Positions 1-8,163 of a stretch of DNA of 64,000 nucleotides are shown here, piece after piece. The stretch covers positions 79,603 through 143,602 of the forward strand of contig NZ_LHVE01000008.1 of assembly GCF_001269655.1 (NCBI RefSeq), given 5' to 3'. The notes beneath the pieces are model-generated. The model saw only the letters and a list, made by a program, of their open reading frames with translations. It was not told the DNA's origin and did no database searches. Position 1 is the first letter of the stretch. Each line of letters begins with the position of its first letter. Both the position numbers and the translations under genes were made by a program. Source of the stretch: Pseudomonas thivervalensis. Its GTDB lineage: Bacteria > Pseudomonadota > Gammaproteobacteria > Pseudomonadales > Pseudomonadaceae.

Positions 1-2157
1 CACACCTACGGCGTCCACGCAGTGATCCACGTCGGCAAGCACGGCAACCTCGAATGGCTGCCGGGCAAGGGCGTCGGGCTCTCGGAAAACTGCTGGCCGG
101 ATGTGCTGCTGGGGCCGCTGCCGAATATCTATCCGTTCATCGTCAACGACCCGGGCGAGGGCGCCCAGGCCAAGCGGCGCACCCAGGCGGTGATCATCGA
201 CCACCTGATGCCGCCGCTGACCCGGGCCGAAACCTATGGGCCGCTGCGTAACCTCGAGCTGCTGGCCGACGAATACTACGAGGCGCAATTGCTCGATCCG
301 CGCCGCGCCCGGGAACTGCAACGGGACATCCTCAACCTGGTACGCGAGACGCACATCGATCGCGAACTGCAACTGGATGCCGGCCTCGACAGCGATGCCG
401 ACGCGGCGATCTGGCTGCCACGCCTCGACACTTACCTGTGCGACTTGAAGGAATCGCAGATCCGCGACGGCCTGCACATTTTTGGAGAATCACCCAGCGG
501 GCGGCTGCGCATCGACACGTTGCTGGCGTTGCTGCGCATTCCCCGGGGCGACGGCAAAGGCGCGCAGTCGAGCCTGCTACGGGCGCTGGCCAAGGCGTTC
601 GGGCTGGGTTTCGATCCGCTGGACTGTGTCTTGGCCGAGCCCTGGACGGGCGAGTGTCCCGAGGCGTTGCGTCAGGTCAGCGCCGAGCCTTGGCGTACTG
701 CCGGCGATACCCGCGAGCGCCTGGAGCTGTTCGCGGCGCAGTTGATCGGGCAGGCACTGGACGGCGCGTTCGAACCATTGGCGGGGGCGGGCTGGGAAAC
801 GGTCTGCGATATCATTGAAAATCTGCGCTCCGTCGTCGCCCCGCGTCTGGACGCCTGCGGCCCGGCGGAAATACGTGGCCTGCTCGATGCCTTGGGCGGG
901 CGCTTCGTGCCGGCCGGCCCAAGCGGCGCGCCGAGCCGCGGCCGCCTCGATGTGCTGCCCACCGGGCGCAACTTCTTCTCGGTGGACGTGCGCAACCTGC
1001 CCACTACCACGGCGTGGCGCATCGGTTTCCAGTCGGCGAACCTGATCCTTGAGCGGCACCTCCAAGACCACGGCGACCACCTGCGCCAGCTCGGCCTGTC
1101 GGTGTGGGGCACGGCCACCATGCGCACCGGTGGCGATGACATCGCCCAGGCCATGGCATTGATGGGCGTGCGTCCGGTGTGGGCCACCGGCAGCCAGCGG
1201 GTCGACGACTTCGAGATCCTGCCGCTGAGCCTGCTGGACCGGCCTCGGGTCGATGTCACGTTGCGCGTGTCCGGGTTCTTCCGGGACGCCTTTGCCAACC
1301 TGATCCGCTTGTTCGACGCCGCCGTACAGGCCGTCGCCGCCCTCGATGAACCGGACGACATGAACCCCTTGGCAGCCAAGGTCCGCAGCGAATGCGAAGC
1401 CTTGCTGGCGTCGGGCCTTGAGCCGGATACCGCAGCGCGCCAGGCTGGCTGGCGGATCTTCGGTGCCAAGCCCGGTGCCTACGGCGCGGGCGTGCAGGGC
1501 GCGATTGACGGTCGCCTGTGGCAGAGTCGCGAGGACCTGGCCGAGGTGTACCTGAACTGGGGCGGCTACGCCTACGGCGCCAGCGATGAAGGCACCGCCG
1601 CCCGGGAGCAGTTCTCCCGGCGCTTGAGCCAGGTCCAGGCGGTGTTGCAGAACCAGGACAACCGCGAGCACGACTTGCTCGACTCCAACGATTACTACCA
1701 GTTCCAGGGCGGCATGCTGGCGGCGGTCGAGACCCTCAGTGGTGATGCGGCGGCCAGTTACCATGGCGATCACAGCCAGCCGGACCTGCCCAGGATTCGT
1801 ACCCTGAAGGAAGAGCTCAACCGCGTCATCCGTTCGCGCGCGGCCAATCCGAAGTGGATCGACGGCGTGAAGCGGCACGGCTATAAAGGCGCGTTCGAAC
1901 TGGCGGCGACGATGGACAACCTGTTTGCCTTCGACGCCACTACGCAGTTGATCGATGATCACCAGTACGCCTTGCTGGCCGATGCCTACCTGCTCGACCC
2001 GGACACCCGCGATTTCGTCCGCCAGCACAACCCCGACGCCCTGCGGGACATGACCGAGCGCATGCTTGAGGCGCAGCAGCGGGGGATGTGGCAGGCGCCG
2101 GGCGAGTATCGCGAGGCGCTGGAGAATTTGTTGTTGGACATTGAAGAAGATGGCTGA
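1..2157 (+). CDS. cobN: Cobaltochelatase subunit CobN, C-terminal part (5' end outside window)
   Basis: The reading frame is already open at base 1, and the 718 residues visible are the C-terminal half of a protein that is usually about 1250 aa. CobN is the large, porphyrin-binding subunit of the aerobic cobaltochelatase that inserts cobalt into hydrogenobyrinic acid a,c-diamide in B12 synthesis (cytoplasm). The family block HAVIHVGKHGNLEWLPGKG lies at the very start, and the conserved GRNFFSVDVRNLPTTTAWRI and GAYGAGV blocks follow. The next two genes encode a ChlI-like ATPase and a VWA protein, which probably replace CobS/CobT as the ATP-driven motor. A GTG at base 22 is internal and should not be used as a start. 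Confidence 0.95.
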   Translation, partial: HTYGVHAVIHVGKHGNLEWLPGKGVGLSENCWPDVLLGPLPNIYPFIVNDPGEGAQAKRRTQAVIIDHLMPPLTRAETYGPLRNLELLADEYYEAQLLDPRRARELQRDILNLVRETHIDRELQLDAGLDSDADAAIWLPRLDTYLCDLKESQIRDGLHIFGESPSGRLRIDTLLALLRIPRGDGKGAQSSLLRALAKAFGLGFDPLDCVLAEPWTGECPEALRQVSAEPWRTAGDTRERLELFAAQLIGQALDGAFEPLAGAGWETVCDIIENLRSVVAPRLDACGPAEIRGLLDALGGRFVPAGPSGAPSRGRLDVLPTGRNFFSVDVRNLPTTTAWRIGFQSANLILERHLQDHGDHLRQLGLSVWGTATMRTGGDDIAQAMALMGVRPVWATGSQRVDDFEILPLSLLDRPRVDVTLRVSGFFRDAFANLIRLFDAAVQAVAALDEPDDMNPLAAKVRSECEALLASGLEPDTAARQAGWRIFGAKPGAYGAGVQGAIDGRLWQSREDLAEVYLNWGGYAYGASDEGTAAREQFSRRLSQVQAVLQNQDNREHDLLDSNDYYQFQGGMLAAVETLSGDAAASYHGDHSQPDLPRIRTLKEELNRVIRSRAANPKWIDGVKRHGYKGAFELAATMDNLFAFDATTQLIDDHQYALLADAYLLDPDTRDFVRQHNPDALRDMTERMLEAQQRGMWQAPGEYREALENLLLDIEEDG

Positions 2158-2165
2158 GGTACCTG

Positions 2166-2328
2166 TGTGGCGAGGGAGCTTGCTCCCGCTGGGTTGCGCT
2201 GTAGGAGCTGCCGAAGGCTGCGATCTTTTGATCTTTTGCTTGAGACTCAAATGGCAGGGGAAAGATCGCAGCCTCGTTGCACTCGACAGCTCCTACACAG
2301 ACCAGCGGGAGCAAGCTCCCTCGCCACA
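2166..2328. repeat. Nested REPIN (one REP pair inside another)
   Basis: The outer arms are inverted copies of the REP core GAGGGAGCTTGCTCCCGC, at 2166-2193 and 2302-2328. Inside lies a second inverted pair of a different family, TGTAGGAGCTGCCGAAGGC at 2200-2218 with its partner ending at 2297. The element fills most of the cobN-chlI intergenic gap, so the downstream gene is read through or around a long potential hairpin. Confidence 0.85.
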
Positions 2329-2360
2329 GGGGACTATCGAACACTCATGAGACATTCAAC

Positions 2361-3359
2361 ATGACCCACACCCCCCATTTCCCACTCTCTGCCGTGGTCG
2401 GCGCCGATGACCTGAAACTTGCCCTGTGCCTGGCCGCGATCGATCCGAAAATCGGCGGTGTGCTGATCGAAGGCCCGCGGGGCATGGCCAAGTCCACGTT
2501 GGCCCGGGGCCTGGCGGACCTGCTGGCCAGCGGTCAGTTCGTCACCTTGCCCCTCGGTGCGACCGAAGAGCGGCTGGTGGGCACCCTGGACCTGGACGCG
2601 GCTCTGGGGGAAGGGCGCGCGCAGTTTTCTCCCGGTGTGCTGGCCAAGGCCGACGGTGGTGTGCTCTACGTGGATGAAGTGAACCTGCTGCCCGATCACC
2701 TGGTGGATCTGTTGCTGGATGTGGCCGCCAGCGGCACCAACCTGATCGAGCGCGATGGCATCTCCCATCGGCATCCGGCGCGCTTTGTGCTGATCGGCAC
2801 CATGAACCCGGAAGAGGGCGAGTTGCGCCCGCAACTGCTCGACCGGTTTGGCCTGAACGTCGCCCTCGACGGTCACACCGCACCCACTGAACGTGGCCAG
2901 ATCATCCGCCGGCGGTTGGATTTCGACAGCGATCCACTGGTGTTCTGCAGCGAGTGGGAGACGGCCCAGCAGCAGTTGCGCGAACGTTGCCAACAGGCAC
3001 GCGAGCGCTTGGCCGGGATCGCCCTCGACGATGCGGCGCTGGCGCAGATCACCGAGCGTTGTTTTGCCGCCGGTGTCGATGGCTTGCGCGCCGACCTGGT
3101 CTGGCTGCGGGCGGCTCGGGCCCATGCGGCCTGGCGCGGCGCCGCTGCGATTGCCAACGAAGACATCGATGCGGTCGCCGAGTTTGCCTTGCGGCACCGG
3201 CGGCGTGGGCATTCGGCACCGGCGCCGTCCCAGGCGCCGACGGGCGCGGAAAAAACTGCTGAGCCCAACGAAGGCCAGGGCCAGTGGGGCGACCTGCCTG
3301 CCCGGGCGTTGCCGACCGGGGCCCGGCGCGATGTGCCGAGCTGGCCAAAAAAGCCCTAG
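2361..3359 (+). CDS. ChlI/BchI-like AAA+ ATPase of a metal chelatase
   Basis: A protein of 332 aa similar to magnesium chelatase subunit I. The Walker A region reads GPRGMAKST (about residues 33-41) and Walker B is VLYVDEVNLL. The AAA+ lid follows, with a Pro/Ala-rich tail after residue 285. The start ATG at 2361 is chosen because the conserved domain begins 9 residues later; upstream in-frame codons fall in repeat DNA. Family knowledge: ChlI hexamers hydrolyse ATP to drive metal insertion by the large subunit. Next to cobN, and in front of a VWA protein that overlaps it by 76 bp, its partner is probably CobN (cobalt) rather than a chlorophyll enzyme. The assignment to cobalt is inference. 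Confidence 0.85.
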   Translation: MTHTPHFPLSAVVGADDLKLALCLAAIDPKIGGVLIEGPRGMAKSTLARGLADLLASGQFVTLPLGATEERLVGTLDLDAALGEGRAQFSPGVLAKADGGVLYVDEVNLLPDHLVDLLLDVAASGTNLIERDGISHRHPARFVLIGTMNPEEGELRPQLLDRFGLNVALDGHTAPTERGQIIRRRLDFDSDPLVFCSEWETAQQQLRERCQQARERLAGIALDDAALAQITERCFAAGVDGLRADLVWLRAARAHAAWRGAAAIANEDIDAVAEFALRHRRRGHSAPAPSQAPTGAEKTAEPNEGQGQWGDLPARALPTGARRDVPSWPKKP

Positions 3360-4024
3360 GCATTCGCCCCCGTTCGCCGGCGGGGGCGAATGCCAGACCC
3401 CGTGCCGGGCGACTCGACCAGGGCCGCCAGGGCCGGAGCAAAGCGGCGGCCAGCGGTGCGGTGAACTGGCTGGGGACGTTGCTCAATGGCCGGCCACGCC
3501 GGCATGAAGACTTGCACTGGCACGCTCGCCATCGCTCACCCCATGAGCTGTGGCTGGTGATCGTCGATGCGTCGGCCTCGACCCGTCGTCATCGCGCCTT
3601 GAGTGACGGCAAAGGCCTGTTGGCGCAACTGTTCGACGACGCCTACCGACAACGGGCCCGCCTGGCGCTGTTGACGGCCAGCGGCACGCAGCCGAACTGG
3701 CAGGTGCAAGGGCTCAAGGCCTCGGCGGGCCTGCGCGACTGGCTCGATGGCCTGGGCGCGGGTGGCGGAACGCCATTGCTGGCGGCGCTGAATGAGGCCG
3801 GGCACTGGTTGGTGGCGCGGCGCAAGCGCTATCCGGCGGAGCAGCAGCGGGTGTTGGTGATGACCGACGGACGCGTCAAGGAGGGGCTTTCACTGCCGTT
3901 TCTCGATTGCCCGTGCCTGTTGATCGACATCGAAAGAGGCCCGGTTCGCCTGGGTCGGGCCCGGCAGTTGGCGGGGCGGTTAGGGGCTGAGTATTGGCAT
4001 ATTGATGAAGGGGGTTCTAGCTGA
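3284..4024 (+). CDS. VWA-domain protein, ChlD/CobT-like chelatase partner
   Basis: The C-terminal domain is a von Willebrand A fold with a MIDAS metal site: DASAST near residue 95, a central Gly-rich GAGGGTPLL, and MTDGR later. The first 70 residues are Arg/Gly/Ala-rich and low in complexity. ChlD and CobT carry the same VWA domain and bridge the AAA+ ring to the large subunit, so this 246-residue protein most likely completes a CobN-ChlI-VWA chelatase. The GTG start at 3284 lies inside the 3' end of the ATPase gene; a later start near 3453 is possible because the N-terminus has no recognisable domain. Confidence 0.75.
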   Translation: MGRPACPGVADRGPARCAELAKKALGIRPRSPAGANARPRAGRLDQGRQGRSKAAASGAVNWLGTLLNGRPRRHEDLHWHARHRSPHELWLVIVDASASTRRHRALSDGKGLLAQLFDDAYRQRARLALLTASGTQPNWQVQGLKASAGLRDWLDGLGAGGGTPLLAALNEAGHWLVARRKRYPAEQQRVLVMTDGRVKEGLSLPFLDCPCLLIDIERGPVRLGRARQLAGRLGAEYWHIDEGGSS

Positions 4025-4048
4025 GATTTGCGGTGGTCTATCTGGCCT

Positions 4049-4141
4049 CATCGCGAGCAGGCTCGCTCCCACATTGGTCTGTTGTGAACACACAGCCAAT
4101 GGACACCACAGCTCTTCCTGTGGGAGCGAGCCTGCTCGCGA
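4049..4141. repeat. REPIN, GCGAGC class
   Basis: Inverted arms CATCGCGAGCAGGCTCGCTC and its complement flank about 45 bp of spacer, in the gap before the phospholipase D-like gene. The same class recurs at 12922, 22887, 24464 and 33040. Confidence 0.85.
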
Positions 4142-4224
4142 AGGCATCACCTCGGTCTTCGGATATGCCCGCTCTAACCCGCATCACTGCACTATGCTCA
4201 GCCAGCCCCCCACAGGAGTGAACC

Positions 4225-5871
4225 ATGCGCGTACTCGTCACCAACGCCCAGGACGATTTTCGGGTCAAGGCCTATGCCGGCACCAACGGCGTGTTGCTCG
4301 CCATGGACCTGGCTGAACCCCGGCGTAAGGGTTTGCTGGGCTTTGCCATCGAGAAGCAGCAGGGTGACAAGCCCTGGCTATTCCTGTTCAACAGCCTGAC
4401 GTTCCCCGACAAGGCCCATACCTTTCCCCAGTTCCACGCCACCCCTAGCGACAAGGCGCCCCTGCAGAAATTTCGCTGGGCCGACTACGCCGTCAACCCC
4501 GGTGTGACGATCCACTACCGTGTGCACCTGGCCTATGGCAGCCCCGATGCACCGCAGTTGGGCGAGTTCCTGGAAGTTACCGTCACCAGCGACGACGGAC
4601 AGCCGGCCGATCAGCGGGTCATCTTCAACCGTGCCGTGGCCGCCAGCCAGGCGTTCCAACGCAAGTTTCCCGAACTGGACGCGCTGATCGACGCCAACAA
4701 GAACCTGTCCATCGATGACTGGCCCGACGCCCCGCGTCGCTGGCTGGAAAACGGTTTGCTGGGGCGCTTGACCGGTTTCATCGACCGGGCGCTGGATGCC
4801 AGCTGGGCGTTGGATGTCGCCATCTATGAATACGAACTGCCGGTGATCGTCGACGCGGTGACTGCCGCTCATGCTCGCGGCGCTCGGGTGCGAGTGCTGT
4901 ACCACGCCGAGCCCGGGGACGACACCACGGCGCGCAACGAAGCCAGCCTCGAGAACATGCCCGCGGCCAACAAACGTGGGCGGGTCACCCACAATATTTT
5001 CCACAACAAGTTCATTGTGCTGAGCAAGGTGGAGGCCAGCGGCTCATTGCAACCCGAAGCCGTGCTGTGCGGCAGCACCAACTTCACCGCCAACGGTGTC
5101 TACCGCCAGGCCAACGTCGTGCATGTGCTGGACGACCCTCGGATGAGCAGCAGCTACCTCAAGGTATTCGAGCAAATCTGGGCGACGCCCCAGGACGTCG
5201 ATGCCACTCGCCAGTGGTTGACCCAGAACAATGCCATGGCGCCGCAAGAGGCGTTGTTCGCCGGGTTCTCGCCGCGCACCGGGGAGGGTGATCTGGATCG
5301 CTTCGTCGACATCATCAAGGGGGCGCGGAAGGACCTGTTGTTCGTCACCGCCTTCGTGCTGCCCGACCGCATCCTCGACGCCTTGCTCGGCGCACCCAAT
5401 GACGATGTGCTGCGTTACGGCCTGCAAAACACCCGGAGCCGCATCACCGGCTTTCATGCCGACCGCACCGCCGAATTCGCCGCCACCGCGTTGCTCAACA
5501 CTGGCCTGGAAGGCTGGCTGCGGGAAAACATGAAGGGCCAGAAGGGCAACCTGCTGGTACACACCAAGGCCATCGTCACCGACTTCACCAGCGACACGCC
5601 GACCATCCTCAGCGGCAGCCACAACCTGAGCGCCGCGGCCAGCAGCGGCAACGACGAGAATTACCTGATCATCCAGGGCGACACCGACCTGGCCGACCGC
5701 TACGGGCTGGAACTGCTGCGTTTCTATGAGCATTACCGCTTTCGCTATTTCGCGAAAAAGCTCGCTCTCAAGCAGGTCAAGCCACTGGCGGTGGATGACA
5801 GTTGGAGCGATGACTATTACCGCGAGGGGGATTTGCGGATGTTGTCCAGGGTGAGGTTTTGCGGGCGCTGA
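4225..5871 (+). CDS. Phospholipase D-like domain protein
   Basis: 548 aa with two HKD-type half-sites. The second is canonical, HTKAIVTD followed by GSHNLS; the first is HNKFIVLS with GSTNFT downstream and lacks the usual Asp. This two-site layout matches bacterial PLD-superfamily phosphodiesterases, in which the two His residues form one catalytic centre. An N-terminal portion of about 170 residues precedes the PLD repeats and resembles nothing I can name. No signal peptide is visible, so it is probably cytoplasmic. The start ATG has an AGGAG ribosome site 5-6 bases upstream. The gene stands alone between a REPIN and a toxin-antitoxin pair. The substrate (phospholipid, nucleic acid or other phosphodiester) cannot be told from sequence. 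Confidence 0.8.
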   Translation: MRVLVTNAQDDFRVKAYAGTNGVLLAMDLAEPRRKGLLGFAIEKQQGDKPWLFLFNSLTFPDKAHTFPQFHATPSDKAPLQKFRWADYAVNPGVTIHYRVHLAYGSPDAPQLGEFLEVTVTSDDGQPADQRVIFNRAVAASQAFQRKFPELDALIDANKNLSIDDWPDAPRRWLENGLLGRLTGFIDRALDASWALDVAIYEYELPVIVDAVTAAHARGARVRVLYHAEPGDDTTARNEASLENMPAANKRGRVTHNIFHNKFIVLSKVEASGSLQPEAVLCGSTNFTANGVYRQANVVHVLDDPRMSSSYLKVFEQIWATPQDVDATRQWLTQNNAMAPQEALFAGFSPRTGEGDLDRFVDIIKGARKDLLFVTAFVLPDRILDALLGAPNDDVLRYGLQNTRSRITGFHADRTAEFAATALLNTGLEGWLRENMKGQKGNLLVHTKAIVTDFTSDTPTILSGSHNLSAAASSGNDENYLIIQGDTDLADRYGLELLRFYEHYRFRYFAKKLALKQVKPLAVDDSWSDDYYREGDLRMLSRVRFCGR

Positions 5872-5893
5872 GCAGTGGCAAGAGATGTTTTAG

Positions 5894-5911
5894 GGTGCTA
5901 TTTTTAGCGCC
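5894..5911. promoter_or_regulatory. Dyad operator candidate before the relBE-type pair
   Basis: GGTGCTA-TTTT-TAGCGCC is an inverted repeat with one mismatch, centred about 35 bp before the antitoxin start. Type II antitoxins commonly repress their own operon through such dyads. The role here is inferred from position. Confidence 0.35.
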
Positions 5912-5937
5912 ATTAAGAGTACTCAAGGACTCATCCC

Positions 5938-6186
5938 ATGACACACATCGTGCTTTCCCAAGTGGTAGCCAGCATCTCCGAGCTCAAGAAAAATCCGATG
6001 GGCACCGTTGCTGCTGGTGGAGGATTGTCCGTAGCGATCCTCAACCGCAATGAGCCGGCTTTTTATTGCGTCCCTGCTCGGGAGTATGAAGCCATGATGG
6101 ACCGGCTTGAAGACATGGAGTTGGTCGCTCTTTGCCGCGAGCGTGAAAATGATCCAACGATCAAGGTTTCTCTTGATGACCTATGA
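5938..6186 (+). CDS. RelB/Phd-YefM-type antitoxin
   Basis: 82 aa, with an N-terminal Phd/YefM-like fold (VASISELKKNPMGTV, then LSVAILNRNEPAFYCVP) and an acidic C-terminus that would wrap the toxin. The start ATG follows AAGGAC at suitable spacing. Antitoxins of this family bind the operator and neutralise the RelE/ParE-fold partner; the downstream gene overlaps by 11 bp, the usual arrangement for a coupled pair. GC content is lower than in the neighbours, as is common for acquired toxin-antitoxin modules. Confidence 0.85.
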   Translation: MTHIVLSQVVASISELKKNPMGTVAAGGGLSVAILNRNEPAFYCVPAREYEAMMDRLEDMELVALCRERENDPTIKVSLDDL

Positions 6187-6457
6187 GCTGGAGTTTTCCG
6201 ATAAAGCATGGAAGGAATGGCAAAAGCTGGGAGCAACACTCAAGGAGCAATTCAAGAAAAAGCTTGAAGAGCGACTGGTAAATCCGCACGTCCAGGCTGA
6301 CCGACTGCATGGATTGGGCAACGCCTATAAAATCAAGTTACGTAGCGCCGGTTATCGATTGGTTTATCGGGTAGTAGATGATTTGTTGGTTGTTACGGTA
6401 ATCGCAGTAGGTAAGCGAGAGCGTGGTCAGGTGTATGACGAGGCGGCTAAGCGATAA
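6176..6457 (+). CDS. RelE/ParE-fold toxin (mRNA interferase type)
   Basis: 93 aa beginning MTYELEFSDKAWKEW, with a Lys-rich helix (KEQFKKKLEER), the RLHGLGNAYKIKLRSAGYRLVY core and a VTVIAVGKRER strand, as in RelE toxins that cleave mRNA on the ribosome. The conserved Arg and Lys of the catalytic surface are present and the gene appears intact. The ATG at 6176 is preferred because it overlaps the antitoxin end by 11 bp and begins exactly at the family N-terminus; an in-frame upstream ATG at 6107 would add residues unlike the family. Confidence 0.88.
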   Translation: MTYELEFSDKAWKEWQKLGATLKEQFKKKLEERLVNPHVQADRLHGLGNAYKIKLRSAGYRLVYRVVDDLLVVTVIAVGKRERGQVYDEAAKR

Positions 6458-6470
6458 GCCATTCCCACCG

Positions 6471-6917
6471 TTATCGAAGCGCTGCGCGTAACCTGACAAG
6501 CGCTCGCCCTCGACCTGCGGTGCATAAAGTCTGGAGCCGCTGCCGCAGCCAATTCACGTCATGGCGTGTCGGGCGAAGCGAGCGCCGGGGCTTGGTCCGG
6601 CCGATGTGTTCGGCAAAGTTGCGCATCAGCGAGGGCTGGTCACCGATGCCCTTGAGCTTGCGGCACAACTTTCCATCCTTATAGAACAGCACGGTCGGTG
6701 TCCCGCTGACTTCCGGGTGCCGGGGCGATTCGTGGGTGCTCAATTTGTAGATGATGGCTCGATCCTGAAATGCCTCGGCCACCTTGCAGAACACCGGTTC
6801 GGCCCAGCCGCAGGCGTAGCAGTGTGGATGGCCGAAATAGAAGACCACCGGGCGCCAGGTCCTGAGGGCCTTGCGGTAGTCCTTTTGTGACGCGACGTGA
6901 GTGATGAGTGAACTCAT
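6471..6917 (-). CDS. Thioredoxin-like protein with CYAC motif and basic tail
   Basis: 148 aa. Residues about 20-105 form a thioredoxin fold: VVFYFGHPHCYACGWAEP contains the redox pair CYAC, and SGTPTVLFYKDGK holds the cis-Pro. The motif differs from CGPC of housekeeping thioredoxins and there is no signal peptide, so a cytoplasmic oxidoreductase or adaptor is likely. The last 40 residues (from TKPRRSLRP) are very Arg-rich and not part of the fold. The start MSSLITH was chosen because the domain begins there; the frame remains open upstream to 7142 without a family match. It stands alone, convergent with the RelE-type toxin gene. Confidence 0.75.
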   Translation of the reverse strand: MSSLITHVASQKDYRKALRTWRPVVFYFGHPHCYACGWAEPVFCKVAEAFQDRAIIYKLSTHESPRHPEVSGTPTVLFYKDGKLCRKLKGIGDQPSLMRNFAEHIGRTKPRRSLRPTRHDVNWLRQRLQTLCTAGRGRALVRLRAALR

Positions 6918-7221
6918 GGCCGGCTCCCTTGTACCTAGACGGTGACAGGAACGATAAGGAACCTGACCAGGGATCGCTACTGTCAGGGTTGACAGGTGAC
7001 CGGCTCTGTTTCGGTGCGAAACAGATCGGACGCACTCCGTTTGGGGCCTTGGTACCCGCGCGCCGTAGCCAACGGTAGCAAGCGTGCGTGAGATCGATGA
7101 ACGCTCCTGGCTACGGCGGTTTTGCCATCCCACTGATTTCATTCACTTTCCATTTTTCTCACCCGGGCATTGCGAACCTGTGGCACACTTTCTGCTGTCT
7201 ATTCCGTTGTTACATACCATG

Positions 7222-7237
7222 TTCCGGTATAGCGGAA
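7222..7237. promoter_or_regulatory. Palindromic operator candidate for the ABC/ammonia-lyase cluster
   Basis: TTCCG-GTATAG-CGGAA is a palindrome 24 bp before the start of the solute-binding protein gene. The IclR-type regulator encoded in the same cluster is the obvious candidate ligand-sensing repressor. This link is inference from position and symmetry. Confidence 0.4.
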
Positions 7238-7261
7238 TAAACTCACCCTGGAGTGCTTGCC

Positions 7262-8110
7262 ATGCAATGCCGACCTTCCTTGTTCAAAGCGTGTGTTTTT
7301 CTCTTCGTGGCCACGACGGCTGCCATGGGGGTCGCTCAGGCGGCCGACAGCAAGCTGGACAGCGTGCTGCAGCGGGGGAAATTGATCGTGGGCACGGGCA
7401 GTACCAATGCGCCGTGGCACTTCCAGGGAGCGGATGGCAAGTTGCAGGGCTTCGATATCGATATCGCACGGATGGTCGCCAAGGGCCTGTTCAATGACCC
7501 GGAGAAAGTCGAGTTCGTGGTGCAGTCGTCCGATGCGCGGATTCCCAACCTGCTGACCGACAAGGTCGACATGAGCTGCCAGTTCATCACCGTCACCGCC
7601 AGTCGCGCCCAGCAAGTGGCGTTCACCCTGCCGTACTACCGCGAAGGGGTGGGCCTGCTGCTGCCGGCCAACAGCAAGTACAAGGAAATCGAAGACCTCA
7701 AGGCAGCGGGCGATGATGTCACCGTGGCGGTGCTGCAGAACGTCTACGCCGAAGAACTGGTGCACCAGGCATTGCCCAAGGCCAAGGTCGACCAGTACGA
7801 CAGCGTCGACCTGATGTACCAGGCCGTGAATTCCGGCCGTGCCGATGCCGCCGCCACCGACCAGTCCTCGGTCAAATACCTGATGGTGCAGAACCCAGGG
7901 CGCTACCGCAGCCCGGCCTACGCCTGGAGCCCGCAAACCTACGCCTGTGCGGTCAAGCGCGGCGACCAGGACTGGCTGAACTTCGTCAACACCACCTTGC
8001 ATGAAGCCATGACCGGCGTGGAATTCCCCACCTATGCCGCCTCCTTCAAGCAGTGGTTCGGCGTCGAGCTGCCGTCGCCGGCGATCGGTTTCCCCGTTGA
8101 ATTCAAATGA
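7262..8110 (+). CDS. Periplasmic solute-binding protein of polar amino acid (PAAT) ABC importer
   Basis: 282 aa with a clear signal peptide (hydrophobic stretch FKACVFLFVATTAAMG, cleavage near AQA-AD) and an SBP_bac_3 domain: LIVGTGSTNAPWHF, GFDIDIARMVA, and the hinge DARIPNLLTDKVDMS. It captures a small, amino-containing solute in the periplasm for the two permeases downstream. ATG 7262 is used rather than the in-frame GTG at 7253 because CTGGAG lies 9-10 bases before it. First gene of the importer; ligand is inferred from the ammonia-lyase and KDG kinase genes nearby as possibly D-glucosaminate. Confidence 0.9.
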   Translation: MQCRPSLFKACVFLFVATTAAMGVAQAADSKLDSVLQRGKLIVGTGSTNAPWHFQGADGKLQGFDIDIARMVAKGLFNDPEKVEFVVQSSDARIPNLLTDKVDMSCQFITVTASRAQQVAFTLPYYREGVGLLLPANSKYKEIEDLKAAGDDVTVAVLQNVYAEELVHQALPKAKVDQYDSVDLMYQAVNSGRADAAATDQSSVKYLMVQNPGRYRSPAYAWSPQTYACAVKRGDQDWLNFVNTTLHEAMTGVEFPTYAASFKQWFGVELPSPAIGFPVEFK

Positions 8111-8163
8111 CCCCGTGAGCCCGGGGCGCCCCTTGCGGCGCTCCGTCGAAGGTATTGCCGACC

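Noticed and set aside
577..2250. Long open frame on the minus strand opposite cobN
   Set aside because: High-GC third-position bias leaves long antisense frames; the product has no domain and the plus-strand gene is clearly CobN.
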